From: Apodemus sylvaticus
Taxonomy: Eukaryota; Chordata; Mammalia; Rodentia; Muridae
NCBI RefSeq assembly: GCF_947179515.1
Contig: NC_067487.1
Coordinates: 42,644,514-42,708,513, forward strand
Direction: 5' to 3'
Length of the DNA stretch: 64,000 bases
Position 1 is the first letter of the stretch. The number at the start of each line of letters is the position of its first letter. Made by a program: the position numbers and the translations under genes. Below, one piece after another: positions 47,156-59,135 of the stretch. The notes below the pieces were generated by a model, which saw nothing but the letters and a program-made list of their open reading frames with translations, did not search any database and was not told where the DNA came from.

Positions 47156-48446
47156 TTGGGGGAATTATCAAGAATCATCTTGGATTGGTATTTTGAGGTT
47201 TGTGAAAAGACTTTTGGGAAGTGAACATTAATTTTCATTTCTATGGTGCACTCTATACAGAAATGTTACGAGTGCATCCAGGTTCTCCTATATGCTTCCT
47301 TTCATTTTTAATATATTCCAGTTCTGTATTTTAAGAACTGTCCATGTTGTGGCTTTCATCAGTATAGTGTACAGGGTTTTATTACTGTGTGTCATTTCCT
47401 AAAATCCTGTGGACCAAAATGTCATTGACAAGCCTCCACAAAAACATTGCTACAGCTGCCCCGAAAGCAAACAAACCTTCCATTTTATGACTTCTTTAAA
47501 AATACCAACCAGCATCTCTGTAGGAGTAAACCAATAATCTAGAGTCAGTGGAGTGCTTTCATTAGCATTTCATTGGATACTCTGCAGGTCTTTTGACTTC
47601 CACTCTTATGCAGACAATCAAATCCAGTTTATAATTAATACAAAGGGCCATGCTTATGAAGAAAAAAACAAAAGCCAAAAAGAAAAAGAAAAGAAAAAAA
47701 AGGTTAATATACTAGCTGTGGAAAGAGGTACTCATTTGCTAGATGGTGGTATATTTAACTCTGGCCTCTGGAAACTTGAGTTGGCATGGCTCTTTCTCCA
47801 TTCTACCCACTGTCTAAGAACAGCAGATGCCCTATTCAGCAGCAAGGAGGTCTGACTGGCTAGAATCATTGGATTGATTCCTTTGTGTTTTCTATGTAGT
47901 TATTTCTTTCCTACATATTCTGGTTTTCACTATTATGAAATGAACTAATTGGGAGAAAATAGAATAACTGTAGGGAGACAAAACAATGAACAAATTTAGA
48001 ATGCTGAGTCCAAATCCAAATTTATAGAATAACCAAGAAGACAAATGTAAATTCAGTGAGATTCCAGTATTGTTAGAAACATATTTTATCATCTTTTATA
48101 CATGATGACATACTAGATTACCAATCATATACTATAGACCTTTGTCAAAGATAAATTTGATGTATTTTTCTTTTCTTCTAAGGCATAAGAGAAGTCACAG
48201 TGACTAGGATAACAATAAGTCAATTAAAGTCCAAAAAATATACTCAATTGTTAGAATATTTTATAACTATTTTGTTGACTCAGATAATTCAGAGATATAA
48301 ATATCACTTAAATACAAGAATGGAGAACTCTGCAAATTATTTGTTCTTAAATTTAATGCAGTTCATTAACTATAGAACATACATACTCAATAGTCATCAT
48401 AAAAATCCCATGTTAGAGTGACTTCAAGAAAGAAGAAGCAGCTTAC
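47156..48446. other. Intron 2 sequence adjoining exon 2
   Basis: About 1.3 kb with an A-rich run at 47663-47702 and no recognised transposon. The exon 2 donor lies at its right edge. Confidence 0.5.
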
Positions 48447-48870
48447 CTCTTCCCACTGGTGTATGTATCTGATTAACCTTGAAAGGCGTAATAACCGCAA
48501 GAGACTGAGAATTTTTGTAAATCTCACGATCCGAAGTGCTCTGGCTGTCTTATAAACTTCCGAATCCATCCCTTTCTCTACAATGAGAAAGATATAATCC
48601 ACTGGGATCGATGAGATGAAGTCCACCACAAACCAGCTTTTTAAATAATTCATCTTGATTACTTTAGGGTCCAGGATGATTTCTGAGCTGTCTTCATTGA
48701 CAGTCCCAGTCCTAAAATTCATGATTAGGTCCAACAGGAAAACGGTATCTGATGCCACATTGAAAATAATCCATGGTGTTGTTGTTTGTTCTGTGAAGAA
48801 TGTGATGCCAACTGGTATGATGACCAAATTTCCAACCATCATTATAAGCATTATTAAATCCCAATAAAAC
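48447..48870 (-). CDS. Hcn1: HCN1 channel, coding exon 2 (S1-S4)
   Basis: This is one internal exon of the hyperpolarization-activated, cyclic-nucleotide-gated cation channel HCN1, which carries the neuronal and cardiac pacemaker current at the plasma membrane. On the minus strand it is preceded by a T-rich tract ending TTTTAG and followed by GAG|GTAAGC. It is 424 bases long: one base completing an Arg codon begun in exon 1, then 141 whole codons ending in WEE, so the downstream junction is phase 0. By exon codon, S1 is about 1-25 (starts FYWDLIM), S2 38-55, S3 77-97 and S4 108-138. S4 has basic residues every third position (K, R, R, R, K, then Ser, then R, R, R, R); this interrupted series is typical of HCN sensors. 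The reading frame is intact. Exon 1, the pore and the cyclic-nucleotide domain lie outside the window. HCN2-4 are less likely because the S1-S3 wording matches HCN1 as I remember it. Confidence 0.97.
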
Positions 48871-49593
48871 CTAAAATAAATAGGAAAAAGTTGCAATTTA
48901 GGATGTTGAAAGTAATTGGCCATTTTCCATTTAGAAAACAATTGTTGAAGATATATAGCAAAATGTAATAGAGAACAAATAAATGTTGTTTTCAAACATT
49001 ATTTTTCAATGACTGAATATTTATTTGGCAGAAAAACTAATATATTACTAAAGGAAGGCTTTTTTTATCAATGTTCTAAAATTAGTTGGTACAAATCATT
49101 ATGCAAATAAAATTTTAAAAAATATAATAGGGAGCTAAAACGAATTAGTCTATATGATTGATACTAAATATAGGTAGAATTTTTTAAAAAATAAAAATAA
49201 ATACAAGTATACAAGTTCTAACTTTAAAACTCATTTTTGTTACAACTGTTTAGAGGCACTTTGAGACACTTTGTAAGCCCCTCCCACATTATCCCCTCTC
49301 TTCCTTAGAGAAGGGAAATTTCAAACTTACACCATTTCGTTGAACATCTTTCAAAATATATTGTACTATCTTTCAAAAATAAGTTTTAAGTTTTAGACAC
49401 TTTTGAACATGGATATGATTACTACTGGTATTTTGAAAATTTCTACCCCAACTGAGAAATTTAGTCTCAGTGGGGATGTAGGACTTAAGTGTTAGAAAGA
49501 CAAAGAGAAATCACTGAGAGATTTCACTGATCTCATATAGGTCATTTTAGACTCTAGGTATGCTTTGAGATATTATTTACAATAGGTTAATTG
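48871..49593. other. Intron 1 sequence adjoining exon 2
   Basis: Includes the T-rich acceptor region at 48871-48900 (plus-strand A-rich). No repeats are recognised. An open frame continuous with exon 2 starts at an ATG at 48995 on the minus strand (see findings). Confidence 0.5.
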
Positions 49594-49850
49594 AGGTGGA
49601 AAAACACTCCCACTGTGACCATTCCCTGGACTAGATGCTGGACCTAATAAAAAGGAGAAAGGAGACTGAGTCTTCATTGTCCTGTGCTTCCTGGGTGTAG
49701 ACATAATGTGATCAACAGCCTCCCGGACACCATGACTTATTCACCATGATAGAAAATACTCTCAAACTGTGAACCAAAATAAAACCTTTCTCCTTACATT
49801 GTTCTCATTGTTATATTTTTATCTAGCAACAGGGTACATAAATCATCATC
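49594..49850 (+). mobile_element. Degenerate URR1-like rodent repeat
   Basis: TCATTGTCCTGTGCTTCCTG, CAGCCTCCCGGACACCATGA, CTCAAACTGTGAACCAAAAT and AAAACCTTTCTCCTTACATTG keep the order of the short-type family. Confidence 0.5.
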
Positions 49851-50004
49851 AACTTTAAAGTTGGAAGACAAATAGGAGCATTATTTCAAGTGTATAAAGC
49901 TTATATTAATGAGAAATTAATATAATGTTATTTCCATGAATGTTCTCTTAGTCCACTGGCATCACAATTAACTCATTAAATAGTAGACTATTTATAGATG
50001 TCAA

Positions 50005-50006
<2 letters not shown>

Positions 50007-50041
<35 letters not shown>
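50007..50041. repeat. (TA)n microsatellite
   Basis: About 17 uninterrupted AT units. Confidence 0.97.
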
Positions 50042-50042
<1 letters not shown>

Positions 50043-50225
50043 TTATTAAAGTAAAAAATAACTAGTCAGCTAACACAACTATATAATTATAAAACAATCT
50101 CTGGAATCAAGATGCTGTTTTCTAGTGGTAGTCATTTTCTTATGGCATTTTTATTGCATTAATAACATTAGCTTTTATGGTTGGCAGACACTTCAGTTAA
50201 CCAAGATAATGTGTTTTGGCATTTG

Positions 50226-50605
50226 TGCTGATTAGTTTCCTTGTCATTTGGGAAGAGGGATCCTCAACTGAGAAAACGCCTTTATCACACTGGCCTGTAG
50301 GCAAGTATGTGAGGCATTTTCTTGATTAGTGATGGATAAACAAGGGCCAAGCCAACCTTGGGTGGTGCAGTCCCTGGATAGTTGATCTTGGGTTTCATAA
50401 GAAACCAAGCTGAGTAAGGCATGGGAAGCAAGTCAGACACTGGCTTCCTTCCATAGTTCTAACTTCACTTCCTGATAAGAGTTCCAGTTCTAATTTTCCT
50501 TCATGGTGGACTATAAGCTGCAAGATGAAATAAACCATCACCTCCCATAAGTTGGGTTGGATCAGTATTTTATCACAGCTGTAGAAAGTAGAACAGAAAT
50601 CATTA
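50226..50605 (+). mobile_element. URR1-like repeat, long type
   Basis: CTGATTAGTTTCCTTGTCA, TCAACTGAGAAAACGCCTTTA, GGCCTGTAGGCAAGTATGTG, GGCATTTTCTTGATTAGTGAT, CATAAGAAACCAAGCTGAG, CATGGTGGACTATAAGCTGC and TATTTTATCACAGCTGTAG span the long form. Confidence 0.75.
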
Positions 50606-51520
50606 TCAGAGAACGAGCAAATTTTGTGACAGAGAGGACCATGGTTTTTGGTAGGACTGTGGAAGTGGTTAGGCTTGAAAACAATTGACTGCTTACAGTT
50701 TAATATGCTGTTTAGCAGAAGCATAGAAGAAAGGTGTGCAGAGATAAAGACCAAAAATGAAAGCCTGGACTGTGAAGATTGGTAGGGATGTTTGAGAATC
50801 CTTCAAAGACTATAGGGGCTATTCATGTGATACTTTGAATTAAGACTTTGTAATTTCTGGTCAGCTTGGTCTGAAGAAACAGGCTTAATTAACAATAAAC
50901 AAGTATCTATTACTTGGACAGTAGATGTTGGTTGTCTAGGACTAAAACCTCTGCTGTAACTGACAAGACACCAGTCTTCGAAGTGAAAACTGGGAGTGTT
51001 TCATCATTCAGCACACAGCAATGACCCAGGGCAGCCACAGCTGTACCTCAAGATGGCAGCTGTACCCAGTAATATATAAGAGTTTTCCACGTGGAAGTAT
51101 GTTTGATAGCATGAATGCTGAAGAAGTGAAAGGACAATGGGAAGAAGCTTCCCACCATAGGACAAATTTCCTATGAAATGTCCCTGAAAAATGCCCAGGA
51201 GATGCAACTGGTAAAGGTACAGCCTCAGTTGCAGTGAAGACCCCAGGATTTTTAAGATTCCAGGACTGTTGGATGATCAGGAGACAGTGGCTGCTGGTTT
51301 GAGCCTACAAGATAAGCTCTGTGGACTTCAGAGCTGGAGTTTCCCAAGCCCTTTGAAGCACTGAAGATTATGACCAAAATGTCACACACTGAGCAACACG
51401 ATGTTCTCTACACTACTGGATATTGGTTGTACTTTGATTGCAATTCTGCCTGGATTCCTCCTTCTTAGAGTAAGGAAGTACTTGTACTTAATATGGCTTT
51501 TAAAGCTATTTTTTATATTT
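50606..51520 (+). mobile_element. Probable old rodent interspersed repeat, unnamed
   Basis: Words such as CACACAGCAATGACCCAGGG, GTACCCAGTAATATATAAGAG, TTTCCACGTGGAAGT, GAAAAATGCCCAGGAG, CACACACTGAGCAACACGATG and CTGCCTGGATTCCTCCTTC are familiar to me from a medium-reiterated rodent repeat, but I cannot name it safely. No intact frame; orientation assigned from those words. Confidence 0.4.
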
Positions 51521-51619
51521 GATATTAGCATAAGATCTTGGAGGTAAACAAAAAATAGGAAAAGTTACACTTTAATAGTGGTCTGATTGCATGGTAAGTT
51601 CACAAGGATTCAATTGTAC

Positions 51620-51800
51620 CGAGTGGGTTTTTTATCAATGTGGCTAGAGTAATCTGAGAAGAGTATACATTGAGAAAATTACTCCATTCAATTGGATTGA
51701 GGCCATGCATGTGGGGCATTTTTTAAACTAATCCATAGGTGTTGGAGGACATCTTTATATGGGTCTTGAGAGGGACAAACTTTGGAACTATTCTAGATAA
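51620..51800 (+). mobile_element. URR1-like repeat, partial
   Basis: GGGTTTTTTATCAATGTGGC, TAGAGTAATCTGAGAAGAG, GAGAAAATTACTCCATTCAAT and CATGTGGGGCATTTTTTAAAC follow the 5' half of the long form; the 3' half is not recognisable. Confidence 0.5.
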
Positions 51801-52089
51801 CCCACTAGGTAACCAATGCCATATCCAATATGGCACAAAGGCTAATTGGTCCTAACATAAAAGTATTTTTTGATACTTACAGAATAATTACTAATACGTA
51901 CTTTGATGTTTTAACAATTGAAATAATTATATGAAAATTACAACCCTATTTCAATATTTATACATAATAAATAATAATTATTTCCATTTGGAATTTAAAA
52001 ATCTTGAAGGAACATGTTTTTTTTCATTCATTTCCTCTAGCATTGCAGGTATCTTCATTCAAAAATCTCTACCAACAACTTTGTTTGGT

Positions 52090-52200
52090 GATGTTAAGTT
52101 ATTTACATACTGTAATCCTCAGTTTTCTTAACTGCAAAATTGAGGTACCAGATGTATAGGATTTAATGGATGGAAGAGACTAAATGAATTGCTTAGATAT
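52090..52200 (+). mobile_element. MIR SINE fragment
   Basis: TAATCCTCAGTTTTCTTAACTG, CAAAATTGAGGTACCAGATG and GACTAAATGAATTGC correspond to the central and 3' MIR. Confidence 0.55.
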
Positions 52201-54054
52201 CTCACAGGAGCAGAAAGTCAAGAAATTGGGGCCACCATTATTGTTCCAATCACTGTCTGATTACTCTTCCTTACTTACCAAAGGAAATTCAGTTTTGTAA
52301 GGAGTTATCTTGAATGTACTGTGAAATACAGGCATTATTTTACTTATGGCATTGAAATGGATTTTTCTTTTTAAAAACACCTAAAATGTCATTCCTCCTA
52401 GTCATTAAAGATGATAAGAGCTCCATCCTTACATTATTAGTGATTTTGTCATCATCCATCAAGCAACACTGAAGCCATCTTACATCTATCTCAGTATTAA
52501 TATAAAGGGTCATTAACTCTTATAATTTCCCTTCACAGTATTTTTTACTTCATTTCATAGGTATAAAAACAATTTATGAAGTCTGGATAATGTAACTGAA
52601 CTTTTACTTAAACTGGTTTCATTCTAGTAGTTCTAGAAACCACAGTCACCCAATTTACACTGTCATTTACATATGTCATTTTCATCAATAATGTTCATGT
52701 TCTTCAAAACTGGCCTCTTGCTGATCTTTTATCCATGGGTTTCTCTACCTACGTCTCTGTTCTCCACATTTCTATTGGGAACACAATGATTTCCTTCTTT
52801 TTGACTCTAAACTTGCATGTATTTACAGATTTTAAAAACAGTTATTCAGTTTTATTAAGTTGTCATTCAATTGTATTAAATAGTGCAAATTGTCATTCTC
52901 ACCCTTCCCTCTTTTCATTTCTATCCTGATCTTCCTTATTCCAGAAAAGGTATCACTTGCTTAGAATTTATCAATGACTTTTCTAGCTATTCTAAAATGT
53001 TTCTCTGAAGCCATGCTAAAACAATCTACTCAAAATGCAACTCCCTGGATCAAACCCATCAATGACTCTCTCAAGTAACTCAAAAGAGATGATGGTTGCC
53101 AAGGCACTTGGGATGGCAGCATCCACTTCTCCTACCTTCTCTCCCAGACAATACCACCCTTTTTCCTGCTGTGTCACTATTATACATATGCAAAAGATAA
53201 GACATCTTCCATTCTATCTATTCCTCTAACTTTGAACATTCTACCTTTACCCAAATCAAGTCAAACATTTAATTTTAGTTTTCCACATGCATTTCTACTT
53301 CTGTTGTCATTTTGCCATAATGAGCTTTCATCACAACTTCATGTTGACAACAGAACTGAGCAGAAGGTATAAGGATTTCTCATACACTCCATGCCATGCT
53401 CTATGAATAGAGAACTCATAATCAACATCACTCATCACAGGAACATTTACAAATGATGAGAAATCAGAAATGATGAGCCCACACTAGTGTGTCATTAACA
53501 CCCAGAATCAAGTCTTAAAATTAGAGGCTTCAGTTAGTGAGGTGCGTTCCATGGGTTGTGGCAAACATGTGCACACATAAACAGATTCACTTCCTTAACC
53601 ATTCTCTGCTCTCTGCCTACTCTTCCTTCCTTTCCCTCAATCTTGAGATTTTAATACTTCCCAAGGAAATGTATATCTTTCGATATGGTTCCCGTTTCAT
53701 TTTTTTTTTTTTGCCCTTGCTTTATTTGCTTTTCTTTCCTTGGTCACTTCTGGATCTAAGTCCTTTGGAAGTCAAAATGATATCCTTTGCTGTGCTAATT
53801 TTCTGTTGTCATGAAGACAATATCTAAGATAAGAAGCAACAAAAAGACATGGGATAGAAAGATATACCAGACATTTAAGCAAGTAAGGTAAGGCAATGAG
53901 CTAATAGAAACAGAACAAGTAAGTACATATAATAGAAAACAAAAAGACAAGGAATACTTTCTTAGATGGCTAAGAAACAAAAGAGCTTCAGATCTGATTT
54001 CGGATTTGGTATGTTATAAAATCAGTGTACTTCTACCCACTCTGCTCCAGAGAT
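52201..54054. other. Intron sequence without recognised features
   Basis: About 1.85 kb, AT-rich, with a 13-base T run near 53700. A 96-codon frame at 53537-53827 is hydrophobic only because it is T-rich; no family similarity. Confidence 0.45.
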
Positions 54055-54125
54055 TCTACTAGCTCTACTAGACGCATGATTTAGGGCAAGATACTTAACT
54101 TCCATGGATCTAGTGTTCTTTAGTC
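54055..54125 (+). mobile_element. MIR SINE fragment
   Basis: GACGCATGATTTAGGGCAAG and ATACTTAACTTCCATGGATC match the MIR core. Confidence 0.55.
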
Positions 54126-55939
54126 AATCCTCAGTGTTGCTCTGAACAAGGATTTTATGTAATTATATAAGCCAGGTGTAGAGTCCAGAGCATGTTCCAA
54201 GGAAAAAAGAAGACAACGAAGACTCTAATAAAATGAAGATTTCTGGGTGTTCCCTTTACCCTGTAATCTCTTTGGTAACCTAAAGAAGGCTTCATCTTTC
54301 CACAGAACTCTCCATATAAGTATGTGTCACTATTTGTCCAGTGCTTGTATTAAATCTTCAACCATTCAAGGAGAGGAATTAAGTGCTTTTTTGGAATATC
54401 AGTCAAGGAGGAACACCCAGTAGACAAACAATAATGCTAGCAATCTAAGCAACGAAATAATGTAGATAATGGTTTTACCTACTACTAAGAATCAAATAAA
54501 ACCAATAAAAATAAAGAATAAAAGTTCTCAATGTGGTGTGCTTTTATTTCAAGTGAATCATCACTAATAATGATAATGTTAGCAAATATTGTGTTTTAGA
54601 CAATTTCCTCATAGAGCTCATTTTATCCCATAGCTCATTAAAAGTAAGAAATGGTAGTATGAAGATAAATTCGTAATATTACAAAAAGTTCCAAACTCAA
54701 CTATATTCATTATCTCTACCACTTAGCTCCCTTTAAGTACTATGGTAAATCAATAAAACTCAATTCCCCTTTCCTCTCTAACAGTCCCTCCCTAACCTTG
54801 AAAACCTCTGCTCCTGCTCCTTCGGACTTTCTCTCTGTTTGATATAAACTAAAACCAGTCATCTCTAAACAAAACCTTTAAATTGATTTGTTATTCCACA
54901 GTTGGCTATTAACAATGATTGTTTTTACAATGTCATTCCTAAATACTGAATGAATGGTTTTCTTCTCCTTGTTGTCTGATGTAGTAAATATTTGTCACTA
55001 AGTAAAAGGGAGAAAAAAAAATAGTTTAACTCCTGACAGTAGTATCCACTTCCTCTCTACATAATCGAAGCTAAATAATGCAATAATTCTCTTCCATCCT
55101 GCTTAAGAATCATTCCTAACAGAAGCAAACAAACAGAAGTCTCACACGATGAATTATTTTGACGATTTACTGTGAATTAGGTACATCTTTTATACATTCA
55201 GAGCCACAGTGTGATACATCTGGGAACTGTCAGTGGTTTCACAAGTAATATTGCTTCAGAGATGAATTAACATCAGTAGATGCTATAAATGTTTAGAGCA
55301 TTTTATTTAGAAAAAAATTAGATCTTGAAAATAAATTATATTTGAGAGATCAGTCATAACTTGTTCGTTCTTTTGCATCAAATCATGTCCATAAGCAAAG
55401 AGGGATTTGTTAACTGAATTTCCTTTCATAACCACACTCAATCCTCACAATCACAGCTTAATTTTTGCTTAAAACCTTTCAATTATCAAAAATCCCATTA
55501 ATTGCCCAATGATGTGTTACATACTGTCTGAAAATAATATAGTATCTTTTCTAAACTCTGGGTCCTCTTTTTAATATTCTCAGTGGGAATATGCTTACGT
55601 CTCCCAAGATAACACCTGAACATTGACCTGCTATGTCCTCCAGTTTTTCCCATCATCAATGAGAATATTCAAACCGCTAACTGAGAAAATAAATAAATAA
55701 ATGTTTTTGGTAAGTTTCACAAAAGAGATTCCTCATTTGTGTCAGAATTTATTTCTGACATTTTAACATCTCACAGGGAATGAATTTATTGTTCATGAAC
55801 CGTAGAATAAAAAATATCAGCGCTGCTTACACAAGGAATTCAAGTATAAGTGATTTGAAACAGAAATATACTTTTTATGTCCATGTTTATTCTTTCCTTG
55901 ATTCCTTTTTTTTTCTTCCTTTTGGAACTGTTTCTCACA
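54126..55939. other. 1.8 kb without recognised repeats
   Basis: AT-rich. Only a short (AAAT)n at 55689-55702 stands out. Confidence 0.45.
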
Positions 55940-56122
55940 CTTTTTGTTTGTTGTCTGTCTGTCTGTCTGTCTTTAAAACAATGCCTTATGGAGACCATAC
56001 TAGCTTAAAATTCATTGTATATCAGGGGATGGCTCGAACTCTTCATCTTCCTACTTGAACTTCCTGATCTTCACTTGTTAGCCTTCTAAGTGTTGGGATC
56101 ATGGGTATCCACTATCAGTCCC
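55940..56122 (-). mobile_element. Degenerate B1-like SINE with (TCTG)n
   Basis: A TTTGTTTGTTG/(TCTG)n stretch at 55940-55972 is the tail side. GGATGGCTCGAACTCTTCATC and CTAAGTGTTGGGATCATGGG continue the reverse B1/PB1 order. Confidence 0.6.
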
Positions 56123-56721
56123 AGTTTTAACTCTCTTAAATAAAAAATAAAGGTTACTTATCCAATATGAGGGAAAATTTAGCTTGTGTTTAAAATAAAA
56201 CTAATTTATGAGATATTTAAATGCATTTAATTCTTCCTGTATACTAGCAATTTTACCACTGAGGACAAGATGAGCAGCAGATGATTTAGGTGAAAGTATG
56301 TGTGATTTATTAAAACCAGCTTGTGAGACAGAGGTTCAAATCCTATCTCAGTATAAACTTCTGTACCAAAATTGACTAAGAGAAAGTCCTTTTCCTGTAG
56401 CTGCATTCTTCCTTGTACATGGTCCTGCTAACTGGCGGTGCCAATGGCTTGATATTGCTTCATATATTCTTATATGGGCACTCTACATCTTCAACTGGTT
56501 CTTCCTCTACCTTAAAACACTCATGACTTTGGTTTCAACATTATAATAGATTCTTTCCATTTTCCTGTATTAGCAGAAACGTTTTCCTCAATCCTTAACA
56601 GACTCCATTTCTCCTTCCATTTATGCTAGCATTAGATAACATGCCTTCATCTTGACTAGGGTATTTCCCTGTGAGCATTTACTTCTTTTTCTTTATCTGT
56701 CTAAACAAATTAATTTGTTTC
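56123..56721. other. Intron sequence without recognised features
   Basis: AT-rich; nothing recognised. Confidence 0.45.
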
Positions 56722-56805
56722 TTCCGACCCCAATGGTAGGGAGAAAACCCAGGACCCTGTTGTGTAGCATAAAACTGTGAAGTGAGCATCCCCAACCCAT
56801 TTCAA
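56722..56805 (-). mobile_element. ID-type SINE
   Basis: GGGAGAAAACCCAGGACCCTG, TTGTGTAGCATAAAACTGTG and AGTGAGCATCCCCAACCC are the reverse complement of the ID core, including its B box (GGTTT-type word reversed). Confidence 0.65.
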
Positions 56806-57505
56806 AATAATCGACCTGATTTTTAAAATTTTGTTTATTAGAGGATAGTGGTTTTGCATCCATTAGGTACAAATTTTAAGAATGTGCCCCCAATCCTCTT
56901 TGCAGAGCTTGATTTTTGATCATCTGCCCAGCTATGCTTTTACTTCCTAGTATAATCCTTTTCAAATTCAGCTTTCCGTTTGGTTCTCTCACCATCATCC
57001 TTGATGAAGGTCTTCATTTATCAACATCTGCTGTCTAATCCTCTCATTTCTACCTGCCTTTATTCACAGATCTTTCTTCTAGTTTACAAATAATATGCAA
57101 TTTCTAAGTATCCTCTGAAGTATGTACCAATATGACCTCTTACAGCTTACATTACATTCCCTATGTGCATGATTCTCGGAGGGGGGGGGGGTTAACTGAC
57201 TTCTGTGGACTGGATTCTCAACTAGATATGTTATTTAGCTGCCTTCCATTTGCCACCCCTCAGTAAATGTCACCCTTGGTGCTCTGCTCCTAAAACCAGT
57301 TTGATTATATGAAGACATCATTTAAACTGTGTATTTTCATTCAAACTCGTTCTAACTTCTTCTCACCCTATTTCCAGGCTAATTGGTGTGCACCTCGTGC
57401 CTGCCTCAAACCCCTCTCTTGCTTCCTCAATATAGTTTCTGGCTTTCAAGAAAAATGTAAAGAATGGCAAATATCTTGTCATAAAATGATGTACATAATA
57501 ATTGC
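56806..57505. other. Intron sequence with an 11-base G run
   Basis: AT-rich with a conspicuous run of eleven G at 57181-57191. No transposon recognised. Confidence 0.5.
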
Positions 57506-57790
57506 CCACCAACCAAAGAGTACACATGAAAGGACCCATGGTGCCATCTGCATATGTTGCAGAGGATGGCCTTATCTAGCATCAGAGGGAGGGGAGGAAC
57601 TTCGTTCAGTGAAGGCTCTATGCCTAAGCATAGGGGAATGCGAGGGCATTGAGGTGGGAGTGAGTGGGTGGGTGGGGGAGCACCTTCACAAAAGCAGGAG
57701 GGAAGGGATAGAGGTTTGCAAAGAGGAAACCGAGAAAGGGGATAAAATTTGAAATTAAATAAATGAAATAACCAATTAAAATAGTAATTG
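57506..57790 (+). mobile_element. L1 3' UTR fragment
   Basis: Starts ACCAACCAAAGAGTACACAT, then GGATGGCCTTATCTAGCATC, GAGTGGGTGGGTGGGGGAGC, and GGGGATAAAATTTGAAATT with an A-rich end. The same subtype as 26293-27089. The 147-codon open frame entering it from the left is not coding. Confidence 0.92.
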
Positions 57791-58434
57791 GATTAATAAC
57801 AACAAAAGATAACAAATAGTGTCTGAAAATAGTTTTAGGCCAATTAAATGTCAATCTTCTCTTAAATATCCTAGAAAACACTTCTGAATTTCCAATGATC
57901 AGACTGTAAATCAATCACATCTGAGTTAAAGATAGTTTATTACATCCCAATAACAGTTTGCTTAATATTTGTGATCATTTGCTTTCCTGGTTGAATGGAA
58001 AATAGACTTTTTAAATCAGTCTCAGAACAGTAGTCTTATGATACATTTAGTTAAGTTTCTAATTCCATTTCTTTGGAAAACAGAAAGAAAGGTATTACCA
58101 AATTCAATTCAAATGAAACCCCTAACTTACAATCAGTCCTATGAATGCAAATATCTGTTTATCCCTTATGTGAGACTTGTGTATTATTTCCATGGTTTGC
58201 CATTTTAATCCAAAGACAGAGTAGAGGAAAGTTCTCTGTCCCTTAAGTGTGTCTGTGCTGCAGCTCTCTTTCTTCATGATGACATGTAGATTTGTCAGAA
58301 AAAGAAAAAAATCTTTAATTTATGAAGGTTGAGTGAGTAGAAATAGTTTATGAAATCACTCCTCACTTTAAATTTAGAACTCTTCAAAAAGCCCATAAGA
58401 GATTGGATATGACTGCCTCATAGGCTCCTAGATT
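57791..58434. other. Intron sequence without recognised features
   Basis: AT-rich; nothing recognised. Confidence 0.45.
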
Positions 58435-58682
58435 TCAATGTTTGACCACCAGAGTGGCATTATGGGGAGGTGTGGCCTTGTTAGAGTGGGTGTGACCTTG
58501 TAGAAGGAAGTGGGTCACTAGGGGTGGCATGAGTTTAAAGGGTTCAAAATCTCAAACCAGGCACAATGTCTCTGTGTCTCTCTTGTCTAGTTCTCTTCTG
58601 ATCCAAATGTCTGCCTGTGCTCTGCCGAGCTCCCCATCTTGAGGATTCTAGATGAAACTCTGAAACTATAAGCCGACCTGTA
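58435..58682 (+). mobile_element. URR1-like short-type repeat, 5' part
   Basis: TTTGACCACCAGAGTGGCATT, GGGAGGTGTGGCCTTGTTAG, GGAAGTGGGTCACTAGGGG and GAAACTCTGAAACTATAAGCC. The element stops at about 58680 and resumes at about 59069 after a long-type copy. Confidence 0.7.
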
Positions 58683-59068
58683 CTGGCTGTTTTTGACACA
58701 GGCTGGAGTTATCACAGAGAAAATAGCTTCAGTTGAGGAAAGGCCTGCATGAGATCCAGCTGTAAGGCATTTTCTCAGTTAGTGATCAAGAGGGGAGGGC
58801 CCATTGTGGGCGGTACCATCCCTGGGCTGGTGCTCTTGGGTTCTATAAAAAAAAACAAACTGAGCAAGTCAAGGAAAGCAAGCCAGTAAGAAACACCACT
58901 CCACAGCCTCTACATCAGCTCCTGCCTCCTGACCTGCTTGTGTTCTAGTCCTGACTTCCTTTGGTGATGAACAGCAGTGTAGAAGTGTCAGCTGAATAAA
59001 CCCATTCCTCCAAAATTTACATCTTGGTCATGAAGTTTGTGCAGAAATAGAGACCCTGACTAAGATAC
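58683..59068 (+). mobile_element. URR1-like long-type repeat, inserted
   Basis: TACTGGCTGTTTTTGACAC, GAGAAAATAGCTTCAGTTGAGG, GGCATTTTCTCAGTTAGTG, CATTGTGGGCGGTACCATCC, GGTGATGAACAGCAGTG and GACCCTGACTAAGATA are both ends and the middle of the long form. It splits the short-type element around it. Confidence 0.78.
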
Positions 59069-59135
59069 AACCTCAATGAAATGCTTTCCTCTGTCAGAGT
59101 TGGTTGTTGCAGCAATAGAATACTGGCTAAGACAG
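59069..59135 (+). mobile_element. URR1-like short-type repeat, 3' part
   Basis: CAATGAAATGCTTTCCTCTG, CAGAGTTGGTTGTTGCAG and TACTGGCTAAGACAG complete the element begun at 58435. Confidence 0.65.

Larger units (their letters stand above)
1..48446 (-). other. Hcn1: Hcn1 intron 2, 5' part
   Basis: This sequence follows the GTAAGC donor of exon 2 (GT at 48446-48445, minus strand), so it is the 5' part of intron 2. No sequence resembling the next Hcn1 exon (which should begin with codons for IFHMTYD and carry S5) is visible in 48.4 kb, so the intron is longer than the window shows. Confidence 0.9.

Noticed and set aside
46875..47231. 118-codon plus-strand open frame
   Set aside because: It coincides with the MIR SINE at 46900-47155 and lies opposite to the only gene; no family similarity.
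57309..57752. 147-codon plus-strand open frame
   Set aside because: Its second half is the L1 3' UTR fragment at 57506-57790 and the first half has no protein similarity; a chance fusion.
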